A stretch of 64,000 nucleotides of DNA from CAVQCJ01 sp963771835 (GCA_963771835.1 CAVYVA010000001.1:930001-994000), one strand, 5' to 3'; numbered from the stretch's first letter, positions 50,889 through 59,366 are shown. A program made the numbers and translations. The notes: generated from the letters alone by a model not told the origin.

Positions 50889-51362
50889 GTGGGGTCCGAT
50901 CCGGGCGGGCCGGCCACCGAGCGGGCCGCCAAGGCAGCGCGGATGGAGCAGACCATCCGCGACTACTTCGACGCCTGCAACACCGGCGACGCGACGAAGA
51001 TCGCCGCCTGCTTCACGGCGGACGGGGTGCACTACTTCCCGCCCGACATGTACGACGGCCCGTTCCGCGGCGGCGCGACGATCGGTGCGAAGTGGGCCTG
51101 GGCGGTGGCCAACCTCGGCTCGCACTGGACCGTCGACACCTGCATCGCGGACCCGGACACCGACCGCGCGGTGATCGAGTGGACGCACGAGAAGCGCGCG
51201 CTTGGCGTGGTGCTGCGCGGCGACGAGTGGTACCACTTCGACCCGGACTCGGGACTCATCCGGGAGATCCGCGCGTACTACGCCTCGCCGCAGGCGACCG
51301 GGCTGGCCCGGCTCGAACTCGGCGGCTACCCGTACGAGGAGCGTGGCTATGCCGCCACCTGA
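50889..51362 (+). CDS. SnoaL/NTF2-like protein
   Basis: 157 residues from GTG 50889; ATG 50943 is an equally possible start. A cone-shaped NTF2 fold is indicated by MEQTIRDYFDACNTGDATKI, CFTADGVHYFPPDMYDGPFR and DEWYHFDPDSGLIREIRAYY. Family members include cyclases, isomerases and hydratases, usually with an acidic or His-rich pocket. First gene of a three-gene run with a HAD hydrolase and a tautomerase. Confidence 0.75.
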   Translation: MGSDPGGPATERAAKAARMEQTIRDYFDACNTGDATKIAACFTADGVHYFPPDMYDGPFRGGATIGAKWAWAVANLGSHWTVDTCIADPDTDRAVIEWTHEKRALGVVLRGDEWYHFDPDSGLIREIRAYYASPQATGLARLELGGYPYEERGYAAT

Positions 51363-52023
51363 GGCGACCGCCTCCGCGCTCCTGCTCGACCTCGGCGGCG
51401 TGGTGCTGTGCAACGGCGTCGAGCTGGTCGCCCTGCTCGCCGAACGCGAGCCGGCGGTGCGGGCGGAGGTCGACACGTACGGCGGTGTCGGCAGCCCGCG
51501 CGACGAGCTGTGGCAGCAGATGCTGCGCCACGAGGTGGGCGAGCGCGAGTACTGGTCGATCCGCTCGGCGGCGATCGGGCGCGCGCTCGGCCGGGCCTGG
51601 GACACCCGCGACCTGATCACGGCGATGTACGAGCGCCCCAGCGGCGAGTGGCTGCGCGAGGGTGCGTTGCGGCTGATGCGCGACGCGCGGTCGGCCGGGC
51701 TGCCGGTCGGCGCGCTGACCAACGACCTCGAGGCGTTCCACGGCGCGGCGTGGGTGGCCGAGCAGGACTGGCTCGACGGGTTCGACGCCGTCGTCGACGG
51801 CTCGGTCACCGGCGTCCTCAAGCCCGACCCGCGCGCGTACGCCCTCGCGGCGCAGGCCCTGGGCGTGCCGGCGCCGCAGATCGTCTTCCTCGACGACATG
51901 CCGTGGAACGTCGACGGCGGCCGTGCCGCGGGGATGCAGGTCGTGCCGGTGCTGTACGAGGATCCGGAGTCGGCGTTCGACCAGGCTCGTTCGCTGCTCG
52001 GTGTCGCGGCTCGCGCCGCCTGA
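51349..52023 (+). CDS. HAD-superfamily hydrolase (DxG type)
   Basis: 224 residues; ATG 51349 with GAGGAG upstream, overlapping the SnoaL gene by 14 bases. Motif I LLLDLGGVVL (nucleophile Asp, second Asp replaced by Gly), motif II LTND, motif III KPDPRAY, motif IV FLDDMPWNVDGG. This pattern fits the YihX/haloacid-dehalogenase/epoxide-hydrolase-N group. It could be a phosphatase, but the substrate is not evident. Confidence 0.82.
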   Translation: MPPPEATASALLLDLGGVVLCNGVELVALLAEREPAVRAEVDTYGGVGSPRDELWQQMLRHEVGEREYWSIRSAAIGRALGRAWDTRDLITAMYERPSGEWLREGALRLMRDARSAGLPVGALTNDLEAFHGAAWVAEQDWLDGFDAVVDGSVTGVLKPDPRAYALAAQALGVPAPQIVFLDDMPWNVDGGRAAGMQVVPVLYEDPESAFDQARSLLGVAARAA

Positions 52024-52041
52024 CGGACGAAGGAGAACGCC

Positions 52042-52284
52042 ATGCCCCTGGTCCGGATCGACCTCATGGAGGGCCGTGACCCGCAGCTGATCCGCGAGCT
52101 GCACGAGCGGGTGGCCGCCCTGGTCGCCGAGGTGCTGGACACCCCGGTGGAGCGGGTGCGGACGTACATCACGCAGTTCCCGCCGCAGGCCTGGGGAATC
52201 GGCGGGGTGCCCGCCGACGTGGCCCGCGGCGACGAGGTCGAGGCCCGTCGGCGCGCGGCCGAGCTGCGAGCCGCCGGCGACTGA
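52042..52284 (+). CDS. 4-oxalocrotonate tautomerase family protein
   Basis: 80 residues; AAGGAG precedes ATG 52042. After Met removal the N-terminal residue is the catalytic Pro (PLVRIDLMEGRD), and RELHERVAALVAEVLDTP and VRTYITQFPPQAWGIGG fit the family. In catechol meta-cleavage it would tautomerise 2-hydroxymuconate. Its lower-pathway partners appear at 59-64 kb. Confidence 0.85.
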   Translation: MPLVRIDLMEGRDPQLIRELHERVAALVAEVLDTPVERVRTYITQFPPQAWGIGGVPADVARGDEVEARRRAAELRAAGD

Positions 52285-52296
52285 AACCCGCCGGGT

Positions 52297-52315
52297 CCGT
52301 CCACATCGTGGACGG
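52297..52315. promoter_or_regulatory. 19-bp palindrome
   Basis: CCGTCCAC and GTGGACGG flank a three-base centre (ATC), 13 bases after the tautomerase stop and 40 bases before the next start. It may be an operator of the cyclase gene or a small terminator. Confidence 0.4.
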
Positions 52316-52354
52316 CGGTGAACAAGGCGTGGACCGGCCGCGTTGGTCCCGGGC

Positions 52355-53848
52355 ATGCGGACGAACGAGAACAGCAGGCGCCACCCCTCGGGCGCCGCGC
52401 TGGCAGCCGGCGCGGAGCTGATCCAGGCCCGTGTGAGCCCGGTCACACGCGTGCGGCCGGAGACCACCACCGCCCCCCGGTGGTCCAGGCCGCGCACCCG
52501 GGACGCGGTCGATGTCCCACGCACCCGGTACGCCGAGACGGCCGACGGCGTCCACGTCGCGTACCAGGTGGTCGGCGACGGACCGGTGGACGTCGTGGCG
52601 ATCCTGTCCAGCTTCATGTCGAACGTGGAGCTGGTCTGGGAGTGGCCGCCGGCCGCGCGCCTGCTGCGCGGCCTGAGCACCCGCGCCCGGCTGCTGCTGT
52701 TCGACCGGCGCGGCACCGGTCTGTCCGACGGTGTCAACGCCGACGCGATCCCGTCGCTGGACGCGCGGATGGACGACATCCGCGCGGTGATGGACGCCGC
52801 CGGCTCCGAGCGCGCGGTGCTGTACGTCCAGGAGGACTCGGTCGCCCAGGCGCTGCTGTTCGCAGCCACCTACCCGGAACGGGTAGCGGCGCTGGTGACC
52901 TGGTCGGCCCAGGTGCGCGGGCGCTGGGCGCCGGACTACCCGTTCGGATGGCGCGACAGCGAGTGGGACCAGTGGCTGTCCACCATCGAGGCGCAGTGGG
53001 GCACGCCCGACTTCATCCAGCGCGTGGCGGACTGGCTGTTCCCGTCCAAGTCCCGTGACCGGGAGTTCGTCCGCGGCTACGGCCGGCTGACCCGGCACTC
53101 GTTGAGCCCCGGAGCCGCCCTGACCGTTGAGCTGATGGGGCGGGACCTGGACGTACGGCACCTGCTGCCGGCCATCCAGTGCCCGACCCTGGTGGTCCAG
53201 CCCGGACTCAGCCGCATGGTCAGCACGGCCGAGGGCCGGCACCTGGCCGACAGCATCGCGGGGGCCCGGTTCGCGCAGACCCCGCGGGCGGACCACGACC
53301 CCGCGGACGTGCTGCCGTTCCTGGACGAGTTCCTGGACTCCGTGCAGGACGAGGAGGCCGTGTTCGACCGGGTCCTGTCCACCGTGCTGTTCACCGACAT
53401 CGTCGACTCGACGCAGCGAGCCAGCGAGCTCGGCGACCGGCAGTGGCGACGGCTGCTGGCCCAGCACGACGAGAAGGTCCGTGCGCTGATCGCACGGTTC
53501 CGCGGTCGCGTCGTCGACACGGCCGGCGACGGCGTCCTGGCGACGTTCGACGGTCCGGCCAGGGCGGTGCGCTGCGCCCAGGCGATCGCCGAGGCGCTGC
53601 AGCCGCTCGGGCTGCGGGTCCGGGCCGGCCTGCACACCGGCGAGATCGAGACCAGGGGCGGCCAGACGGGAGGGATCGCCGTGCACATCGGAGCCCGGGT
53701 CGCGGCCAGCGCCGGTGCCGACGAGGTCGTGGTGTCCTCGACCGTCAAGGAGCTCGTCACCGGCAGCGGGCTGGTGTTCGAGGACCTCGGCGAGCACGAG
53801 CTCAAGGGCGTGCCGAGCCGGTTGCGGCTGTACCGCGTCGCGTCCTAG
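52355..53848 (+). CDS. alpha/beta-hydrolase-like sensor fused to class III adenylate cyclase
   Basis: 497 residues from ATG 52355 (later GTG starts are possible since the first 55 residues look disordered). Hydrolase-like region about 60-320 (LLLFDRRGTGLSD, FAATYPERV). Cyclase domain from about 340, with FTDIVDST, DTAGDGVLATFDGPARAVR and LKGVPSRLRLYRV. The nucleophile position reads VQEDSV instead of GxSxG, so the first domain is probably a sensor. Close paralogue of the gene at 660-2020. Expected product is cAMP. Confidence 0.88.
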   Translation: MRTNENSRRHPSGAALAAGAELIQARVSPVTRVRPETTTAPRWSRPRTRDAVDVPRTRYAETADGVHVAYQVVGDGPVDVVAILSSFMSNVELVWEWPPAARLLRGLSTRARLLLFDRRGTGLSDGVNADAIPSLDARMDDIRAVMDAAGSERAVLYVQEDSVAQALLFAATYPERVAALVTWSAQVRGRWAPDYPFGWRDSEWDQWLSTIEAQWGTPDFIQRVADWLFPSKSRDREFVRGYGRLTRHSLSPGAALTVELMGRDLDVRHLLPAIQCPTLVVQPGLSRMVSTAEGRHLADSIAGARFAQTPRADHDPADVLPFLDEFLDSVQDEEAVFDRVLSTVLFTDIVDSTQRASELGDRQWRRLLAQHDEKVRALIARFRGRVVDTAGDGVLATFDGPARAVRCAQAIAEALQPLGLRVRAGLHTGEIETRGGQTGGIAVHIGARVAASAGADEVVVSSTVKELVTGSGLVFEDLGEHELKGVPSRLRLYRVAS

Positions 53849-53899
53849 CGGGATCACCGGTCGACCCGCCCCAGACCCAGCGGTCCGGCCGGCGAACCG

Positions 53900-54703
53900 T
53901 CATCGCCCCGGGCGCCCGCGCCCGGGGCGATGGCCGAGCCGGCGGGACACCGCGGCCGCCGACTCCAGCAGCAGTGCGGTGGTGTGCCGCATCGCCGGGC
54001 CGCGCATCCGGCTGGCCTCCCCCACGACGCTCATCGCCGCGAGCACCTCGCCGTCCCACCCGCGGATCGGCGCCCCGACCGACACCACCCCGGCGTGGCC
54101 CTCCTCGTCGTTGACCGCCCACCCTCGTTCGGCGACGTCGGCGAGCTCGGCCAGCAGCCGGTCCCGGTCCAGGATCGTGCGGCTCGTGACCGGGACCGGG
54201 TGCCAGTCGGTGAGCCGCAGCTCCAGCTCGGCCGGTGGCAGCGCAGCCAGCAGCACCTTCCCCGAGGACGTCCGGGTGGCCGGCAGCCGGTGCCCGACCC
54301 GCCGGAAGATCGGCAGCATGTTGTGGCTCTCGAGCCGCTCGACGTAGACCACCTCGAGGCCGTCGAGCACAGCCACGTGCACCATCTCGCCGGTGGCGTG
54401 CCGCAGCGTGGTGAGGACCGGCAGCGCGGCCTGATGCAGGTCGACGTGCTCGGTGACGGTGGTGCCGAGCTCGTACAGCGCGAGCCCCAGCCGGTAGGTG
54501 CCGCGCTCGCGGCCGCGTTCGAGGAGCCGCTCCGCGGTGAGCGTGGTGACGATGCGATGGACGGTGCTCTTGCCGATCCCGAGCCGTCGCGCCAGCTCGG
54601 TGACGCCCAGCTCCTGGTCCGCGTTGGAGAACGCCCGCAGCACGCGGGCGGCGTTGCGGACGGATCCGAGCAGCTCGGTGTCGCGCCCCGGATCGCCGGC
54701 CAC
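53900..54703 (-). CDS. IclR-family transcriptional regulator
   Basis: About 267 residues from GTG 54703 (GTG 54712 is an alternative). N-terminal winged helix (VTELARRLGIGKSTVHRIVT) and IclR effector domain (HVAVLDGLEVVYVERLESHN, RTSSGKVLLAALP, GWAVNDEEGHAGVVSVGAPI). IclR proteins usually sense aromatic or carboxylate ligands. It is divergent from the phosphotransferase/Rieske operon, so it is the likely regulator of phenol-type catabolism here. Confidence 0.88.
   Translation of the reverse strand: MAGDPGRDTELLGSVRNAARVLRAFSNADQELGVTELARRLGIGKSTVHRIVTTLTAERLLERGRERGTYRLGLALYELGTTVTEHVDLHQAALPVLTTLRHATGEMVHVAVLDGLEVVYVERLESHNMLPIFRRVGHRLPATRTSSGKVLLAALPPAELELRLTDWHPVPVTSRTILDRDRLLAELADVAERGWAVNDEEGHAGVVSVGAPIRGWDGEVLAAMSVVGEASRMRGPAMRHTTALLLESAAAVSRRLGHRPGRGRPGR
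53901..53932. terminator. strong bidirectional hairpin terminator
   Basis: CATCGCCCCGGGCG (53901-53914) pairs perfectly with CGCCCGGGGCGATG (53919-53932) across a four-base loop: a 14-bp GC-rich stem. It lies between the 3' ends of the converging cyclase and iclR-type genes and includes the latter's last bases. Confidence 0.75.
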
Positions 54704-54720
54704 CCGGCCCACTGTACGGC

Positions 54721-54742
54721 GATGTTCCGCTCCGCGGGATCG
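54721..54742. promoter_or_regulatory. candidate IclR-type operator in the divergent promoter
   Basis: GATGTTCCGCTCCGCGGGAT is an imperfect dyad (GTTCCGC/GCGGGAT) between the IclR gene and the phosphotransferase gene. Its first 14 bases recur exactly at 50795 upstream of the SnoaL/HAD/tautomerase operon. Confidence 0.45.
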
Positions 54743-54833
54743 ACACTTACGGCCGGCGCTGCCTGAACCTACTCTCGCGGCACACGCCCCGCGTCGGGGG
54801 CGTGACGACCGGGTGACGGCCGGAGGGTCCTGC

Positions 54834-55919
54834 ATGGGTTATGTCTTGCGGTTCGAGGACTGCCAGCTCAAGGACTGCGAGTCGCTGGGCGGCAAGATCG
54901 CCAGCCTGGTGACGCTGACCGCCGCCGGCCTGCCGGTCCCCCCGGGGTTCGCCGTGAGCGCCAACGCCTTCCGCTGGACGCTCGGGCACGCCGGCCTCGA
55001 GCCGCAGCTGGCCGAGCTGATGGCGACGATGGACCCCGCGGACACCGACTCGATCTCGGCTGCCGGGTGGCGCGCCCGCGAGCTGATCCTGGCGGCGTCG
55101 ATCCCGTCCGGGCTGTACACCTCCATCGTCGAGGCGTACGCCGACCTGTGCACCCTGTGCGGCACGGACGACGTCCCGGTTGCGGTCCGGTCGTCCGCGA
55201 CGTGCGAGGACCAACCGGACGCGAGCTTCGCCGGTGAGCACGACACGTACCTGTGGGTTCGCGGCGCGGAGGACGTGCTGCAGGGCGTGCGGCAGTGCTG
55301 GGCGAGCCTGTACACCGACCGCGCGATCGCCTACCGCCGGGTGATGGGCTACACCGACGCGGCCGCCGCGATGGCGGTCGCGGTGCAGAAGATGGTGCTG
55401 CCGAAGTCCGCCGGCGTCGCGTTCACGCTGAACCCGCTCAACGGTGACCGCTCGCAGGTCGCGATCGACGCCAGCTGGGGGTTCGGCGAGGCCGTCGTCA
55501 GCGGCGCGGTCACGCCGGACAACTTCCTCGTGGACAAGGTGATCGGCGAGGTGCACGGGCGCACGATCTCGGCGAAGGAGACCGAGTTCCGGCTGACCGA
55601 GCACGACCACGTCGAGCCGATGCCCATCGACGACGAGCGCCGCTCGGTGCCCAGTCTCACCGACGACGAGGTGCGCGCGGTGGCCTCGCTGGCCCGGCGC
55701 GCGGAGAAGCACTACGGGTGCCCGCAGGACGTCGAGTGGGCCCTGGACGCGCACCTGCCCGGCCCGGACAACGTGCTGCTGCTGCAGAGCCGGCCCGAGA
55801 CGGTGTGGAGCCGCAAGCCCAAGATCCCGGCCGCGCGTCGCGGCGAGGACTACCTCACCAGCATGGTCAACACCCTCGTGGCCCCGTTGACGGGCCGCAC
55901 AGGCACCACCCCCGGCTAG
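54834..55919 (+). CDS. PEP-synthase-like ATP-binding subunit of an aryl phosphotransferase (CreI/phenylphosphate synthase subunit type)
   Basis: 361 residues; GGAGGG precedes ATG 54834. It corresponds to only the N-terminal ATP-grasp domain of PEP synthase: LGGKIASLVTLTAAGLPVPP (about 18-37), VRSSATCEDQPDASFAGEHD (118-137), and the closing QSRPET (318-323). It lacks the phosphohistidine and PEP domains. In phenylphosphate synthase and CreHI/HpeHI such a ~40-kDa subunit works with a ~70-kDa His-domain subunit, here encoded 64 bases downstream. Expected role: use ATP to load phosphate on the partner's His, which then phosphorylates a phenolic hydroxyl. The phenol is not known. Confidence 0.85.
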   Translation: MGYVLRFEDCQLKDCESLGGKIASLVTLTAAGLPVPPGFAVSANAFRWTLGHAGLEPQLAELMATMDPADTDSISAAGWRARELILAASIPSGLYTSIVEAYADLCTLCGTDDVPVAVRSSATCEDQPDASFAGEHDTYLWVRGAEDVLQGVRQCWASLYTDRAIAYRRVMGYTDAAAAMAVAVQKMVLPKSAGVAFTLNPLNGDRSQVAIDASWGFGEAVVSGAVTPDNFLVDKVIGEVHGRTISAKETEFRLTEHDHVEPMPIDDERRSVPSLTDDEVRAVASLARRAEKHYGCPQDVEWALDAHLPGPDNVLLLQSRPETVWSRKPKIPAARRGEDYLTSMVNTLVAPLTGRTGTTPG

Positions 55920-55983
55920 TCGTACCTCCCCGTCCCGCGGCCGCCGGCTCGGGACATCGGCACGGTCTCCCAGGAGGACTCCA

Positions 55984-57792
55984 ATGGCGGAGCAGCGGTT
56001 CCCCAGCCCGTTCGAGATGACCACTCCGCCCGGTGCCGAGGGGTGGGAGGAGCTGTACGCGTACTCGACCGTCTTCAGCGAGGACCGGCGCGAGTACGAG
56101 GACGGGGCGTTCTGGTTCATGGACGGCGTGCACACCCCGGAGGTGATCCCGCCGTGGGACGCGACGATCCTGGAGTTCGCGATCATCGTGCTCTCGCAGT
56201 ACAACACCCGGCACTACATCATCCCGCCGGCGCTGGGCGTGGACCTGCGCTTCCTCAACGGGTACATGTACCTGACCCCGGTCGGGGTCACCGACCCGGA
56301 GGAGATCGGCGCGCGGGTCCCGGAGTTCATGGAGCGCGCGGGCTACTACTTCCAGAACTGGGACACGCTGTACGCCGCGTGGCTGCCGAAGGTGCGCACG
56401 CTGATCGACGAGCTGGAGTCGATCGACTTCCACGCGCTGCCGGACCGCGAGGACATGGCGGTGCTGACCGAGGGCCGCGGCGTGGGCAGCGGCTACGAGC
56501 TGCTGTCTGAGTACAACCGGCTGATCGACCTGACGCTCAAGCTGTGGAACTACCACTTCGAGTTCCTCAACCTGGGGTACGCCGCCTACCTGGACTTCTT
56601 CGGCTTCTGCAAGCAGATCTTCCCGAGCATCCCGGACCAGTCGATCGCCAAGATGGTCGCCGGCATCCACGTCGACCTGTTCCAGCCCGACGAGGAGCTC
56701 AAGAAGCTCGCGAAGCTGGCGGTCGAGCTCGGGATCGACGCCCGGCTCGACGGCCCGGCAGCCGAGGTCATCGCCCGGCTCAAGGACGACGGCGCCGGTG
56801 CCCAGTGGGTGCAGGCCTGGGACGCGGCGAAGCAGCCGTGGTTCAACTTCTCCGCGGGCAGCGGCTTCTACCACTCCGACAAGGTGTGGGCGGAGAACCT
56901 GGACATCCCGCTCGGTTTCATCAACGGGTACGTGGCCAAGGTGCGCCGCGGTGAGTCGCTGGAGCGGCCGATCGAGGCCGTCGAGGCCGAGCGCGACCGC
57001 ATCGTCGCCGAGTACTCCGAGCTCATCGAGAACGACGAGGACCGCGCGACCTTCCAGGGCAAGCTGGGCCTGGCCCGCACGGTGTTCCCGTACGTCGAGA
57101 ACCACAACTTCTACGTGGAGCACTGGGGTCACTCGATCATCTGGCGGAAGATGCGCGAGCTCGGCGGCATCTTCGCAAAGGAGGGCTTCTGGGGCGCCGC
57201 CGACGACATCTTCCTGCTCGGCCGCAACGAGGTCCCGGTCGCGCTGTTCGACATGTACCACGGCTGGGCGGTCGGCGTGCCGTCCCGCGGGCCGAAGTAC
57301 TGGCCGGCGGAGATCGCACGCCGGCAGGGGATCATGGACGCGCTGCGGCAGTGGTCGCCGCCGCCGGCGCTCGGCGTCCCGCCGGAGGTCATCACCGAGC
57401 CGTTCACGGTCATGCTCTGGGGCGTCACCTCGGAGAGCGTGAAGCAGTGGCTCGGCGGCGCGGCCGAGGACGGCACGCTGACCGGGTTCGCGGCGTCGCC
57501 GGGGCTGGCCGAAGGTCCGGCCCGGGTGATCCTGTCCGCCGACGGCATCGGCGAGCTGCAGGAGGGCGAGATCCTGGTCGCCCCGCTGACGGCTCCGTCG
57601 TGGGCGCCGGTGTTCGGCAAGATCGCGGCGACGGTGACCGACGTCGGCGGGATCATGAGCCACGCCGCCATCGTGTGCCGCGAGTACGGCCTGCCCGCCG
57701 TCACCGGGACCGCGTTCGCCACCAAGAACATCAAGACCGGCCAACGGGTGCGGGTCGACGGCAACACCGGCACGGTCACGGTCCTGGACTGA
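55984..57792 (+). CDS. PEP-utilising-domain subunit of an aryl phosphotransferase (CreH/phenylphosphate synthase subunit type)
   Basis: 602 residues (about 67 kDa); AGGAGG precedes ATG 55984. The long N-terminal 470 residues are unlike PEP synthase (FWFMDGVHTPEVIPPWDATI, RHYIIPPALGVDLRFLNGYM) and probably bind the phenolic acceptor. The C-terminal PEP-utiliser swivelling domain carries the phospho-acceptor His-560 in GGIMSHAAIVCREYGLPAVT. Size and domain order match the 70-kDa phenylphosphate synthase subunit. No third (24-kDa) subunit is seen. Acts in the cytosol with the preceding ATP-binding subunit. Confidence 0.85.
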   Translation: MAEQRFPSPFEMTTPPGAEGWEELYAYSTVFSEDRREYEDGAFWFMDGVHTPEVIPPWDATILEFAIIVLSQYNTRHYIIPPALGVDLRFLNGYMYLTPVGVTDPEEIGARVPEFMERAGYYFQNWDTLYAAWLPKVRTLIDELESIDFHALPDREDMAVLTEGRGVGSGYELLSEYNRLIDLTLKLWNYHFEFLNLGYAAYLDFFGFCKQIFPSIPDQSIAKMVAGIHVDLFQPDEELKKLAKLAVELGIDARLDGPAAEVIARLKDDGAGAQWVQAWDAAKQPWFNFSAGSGFYHSDKVWAENLDIPLGFINGYVAKVRRGESLERPIEAVEAERDRIVAEYSELIENDEDRATFQGKLGLARTVFPYVENHNFYVEHWGHSIIWRKMRELGGIFAKEGFWGAADDIFLLGRNEVPVALFDMYHGWAVGVPSRGPKYWPAEIARRQGIMDALRQWSPPPALGVPPEVITEPFTVMLWGVTSESVKQWLGGAAEDGTLTGFAASPGLAEGPARVILSADGIGELQEGEILVAPLTAPSWAPVFGKIAATVTDVGGIMSHAAIVCREYGLPAVTGTAFATKNIKTGQRVRVDGNTGTVTVLD

Positions 57793-57831
57793 CCCCGGCG
57801 CCGTGCGCGTCGACGACCAACGGGAGTACGC

Positions 57832-59082
57832 ATGCTGACCGCAGAGCAGAACGACGAGCTCACCGACGTCGCCCCCGGCACGCCGATGGGCGAGCTGCTG
57901 CGACGCTACTGGTACCCCGTGGCCTTCACCCGCGAGCTGGAGGAGTTCCCGGTCAAGAAGGCCCGGCTGCTCGGCGAGGAGTTCGCCCTCTTCAAGACGG
58001 CGAGCGGACGGTACGGGATCGTGCCGGAGGCCTGCCCGCACCGGCGTGCGTCGCTGGCGTACGGGGTGGTGGAGTCCGACGGCATCCGCTGCCCCTACCA
58101 CGGCTGGTACTTCGGGCTCGACGGCGACTGCCTCGAGCAGCCGGCCGAGCGCGACGACACGAACTTTCGCGACCGGGTCCGGGTGAAGGCCGGCCGGGCG
58201 CAGGAGCTGGGCGGGCTGGTCTGGGCCTACGTCGGGCCCGAACCCGCCCCGCTGCTGCCGCGCTTCGACGTGTTCGTCATGGACGGTGTCCGCGACATCG
58301 GGTGGACCGACCTGCCGTGCAACTTCGTCCAGATCATGGAGAACGCGGTCGACCCGCACCACGTCGAGTTCCTGCACGGGCGGTACTTCCAGTTCATGGC
58401 CAGGCACGGTGGCTTCGACGCGCCGGCGTCGTTCGCCAAGAAGCACGTCAAGGTCGGCTTCGACGTCTTCGACTGGGGGATCATCAAGCGCCGCGTCGTC
58501 GAGGGCGCCTCCGAGGAGGACGACGACTGGAAGGTCGGGCACCCGCTCGTGTTCCCTTACAACATGCGGGTCGGCGGCGCGAACATCGAGCAGATGCAGA
58601 TCCGGGTGCCGATCGACCGGACGACCACCCGGTTCATGCTCTACACGGTGCACGCGCCGGTCGGCGTCGAGTACCCGGAGCAGCCCGTGGTGCCGGACTA
58701 CAAGATCCCGGTCTTCGACGAGGAGGGACGGCACCGCACGGACTACGTCGAGGGCCAGGACATGATGGCCTGGGTCACCCAGGGTCCGATCACGGACCGC
58801 ACCGTCGAGCACCTGGGCCGCTCCGACGTCGGCGTGACCATGCTGCGCCGGATGTTCAAGCAGGAGATGGCGAAGGTGGCGGCCGGGGAGGACCCGCTCG
58901 GCGTCGTGCGCGAGGAGCACCAGCGGATCGACCTGCCGTGCGAGAAGAACAAGTTCGACGCCGGGCCCAAGTTCGCGATCGACTTCATCGAGGGCGCGTC
59001 CTCCAAGTTCAGCCCGCAGGCGGACGCGCTCAAGAAGCTGCACATCAAGGCCTGGGAGAACCGGGAGGCCGGCGTCTCGTGA
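57832..59082 (+). CDS. Rieske [2Fe-2S] non-haem iron oxygenase, single-component alpha type
   Basis: 416 residues; GGGAG before ATG 57832. Rieske ligands Cys68/His70 (ACPHRRASL) and Cys87/His90 (RCPYHGWYF). The catalytic iron site has D174-x2-H177-x4-H182 (NAVDPHHVEFLH) plus an Asp in HLGRSDVGVTMLRRMF. The architecture is that of phthalate-dioxygenase-type oxygenases and aryl O-demethylases, without a beta subunit. No reductase or ferredoxin gene is in view. It follows the phosphotransferase genes by 39 bases and overlaps a Cys-rich gene, implying action on a phosphorylated or parent phenolic. Confidence 0.92.
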   Translation: MLTAEQNDELTDVAPGTPMGELLRRYWYPVAFTRELEEFPVKKARLLGEEFALFKTASGRYGIVPEACPHRRASLAYGVVESDGIRCPYHGWYFGLDGDCLEQPAERDDTNFRDRVRVKAGRAQELGGLVWAYVGPEPAPLLPRFDVFVMDGVRDIGWTDLPCNFVQIMENAVDPHHVEFLHGRYFQFMARHGGFDAPASFAKKHVKVGFDVFDWGIIKRRVVEGASEEDDDWKVGHPLVFPYNMRVGGANIEQMQIRVPIDRTTTRFMLYTVHAPVGVEYPEQPVVPDYKIPVFDEEGRHRTDYVEGQDMMAWVTQGPITDRTVEHLGRSDVGVTMLRRMFKQEMAKVAAGEDPLGVVREEHQRIDLPCEKNKFDAGPKFAIDFIEGASSKFSPQADALKKLHIKAWENREAGVS

Positions 59083-59366
59083 CGGCCCTGGGCGACCGTC
59101 CGGCGGCGGGCACCGCCCCGTCACGGGTCCCGCTCGACCTCGGCCGGGGCTGGTTCCCGCAGGACGCCGAGCGGCACCGGCGGGATGCCCCGAGGTTCTG
59201 CCCGGGGTGCGCCGCAGCGCTGTCCCTGACCGACGGGGGGCGCGGGATCGCCACCGAGTACTGGGTGGCCGCCGACCGGGTGTTCGTCTGCTTCTGCGGG
59301 GCTTGCGGGTGGTCGGGCGACATCGTGCTGGCCGAGCGCGTGGTCGGGCACGAGGCCGAGCACTGA
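59079..59366 (+). CDS. small Cys-rich (zinc-ribbon/rubredoxin-like) protein coupled to the Rieske oxygenase
   Basis: 95 residues from GTG 59079, overlapping the oxygenase stop (GTGA). Two CxxC pairs, FCPGCAAAL and CFCGACGW, about 30 residues apart, could bind zinc or one iron. Residues 1-35 are basic and contain LGRGWFPQDAERHRRDAPRF. Not recognised as a named family. The tight coupling suggests it binds, matures or feeds electrons to the oxygenase. Confidence 0.6.
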   Translation: MTALGDRPAAGTAPSRVPLDLGRGWFPQDAERHRRDAPRFCPGCAAALSLTDGGRGIATEYWVAADRVFVCFCGACGWSGDIVLAERVVGHEAEH

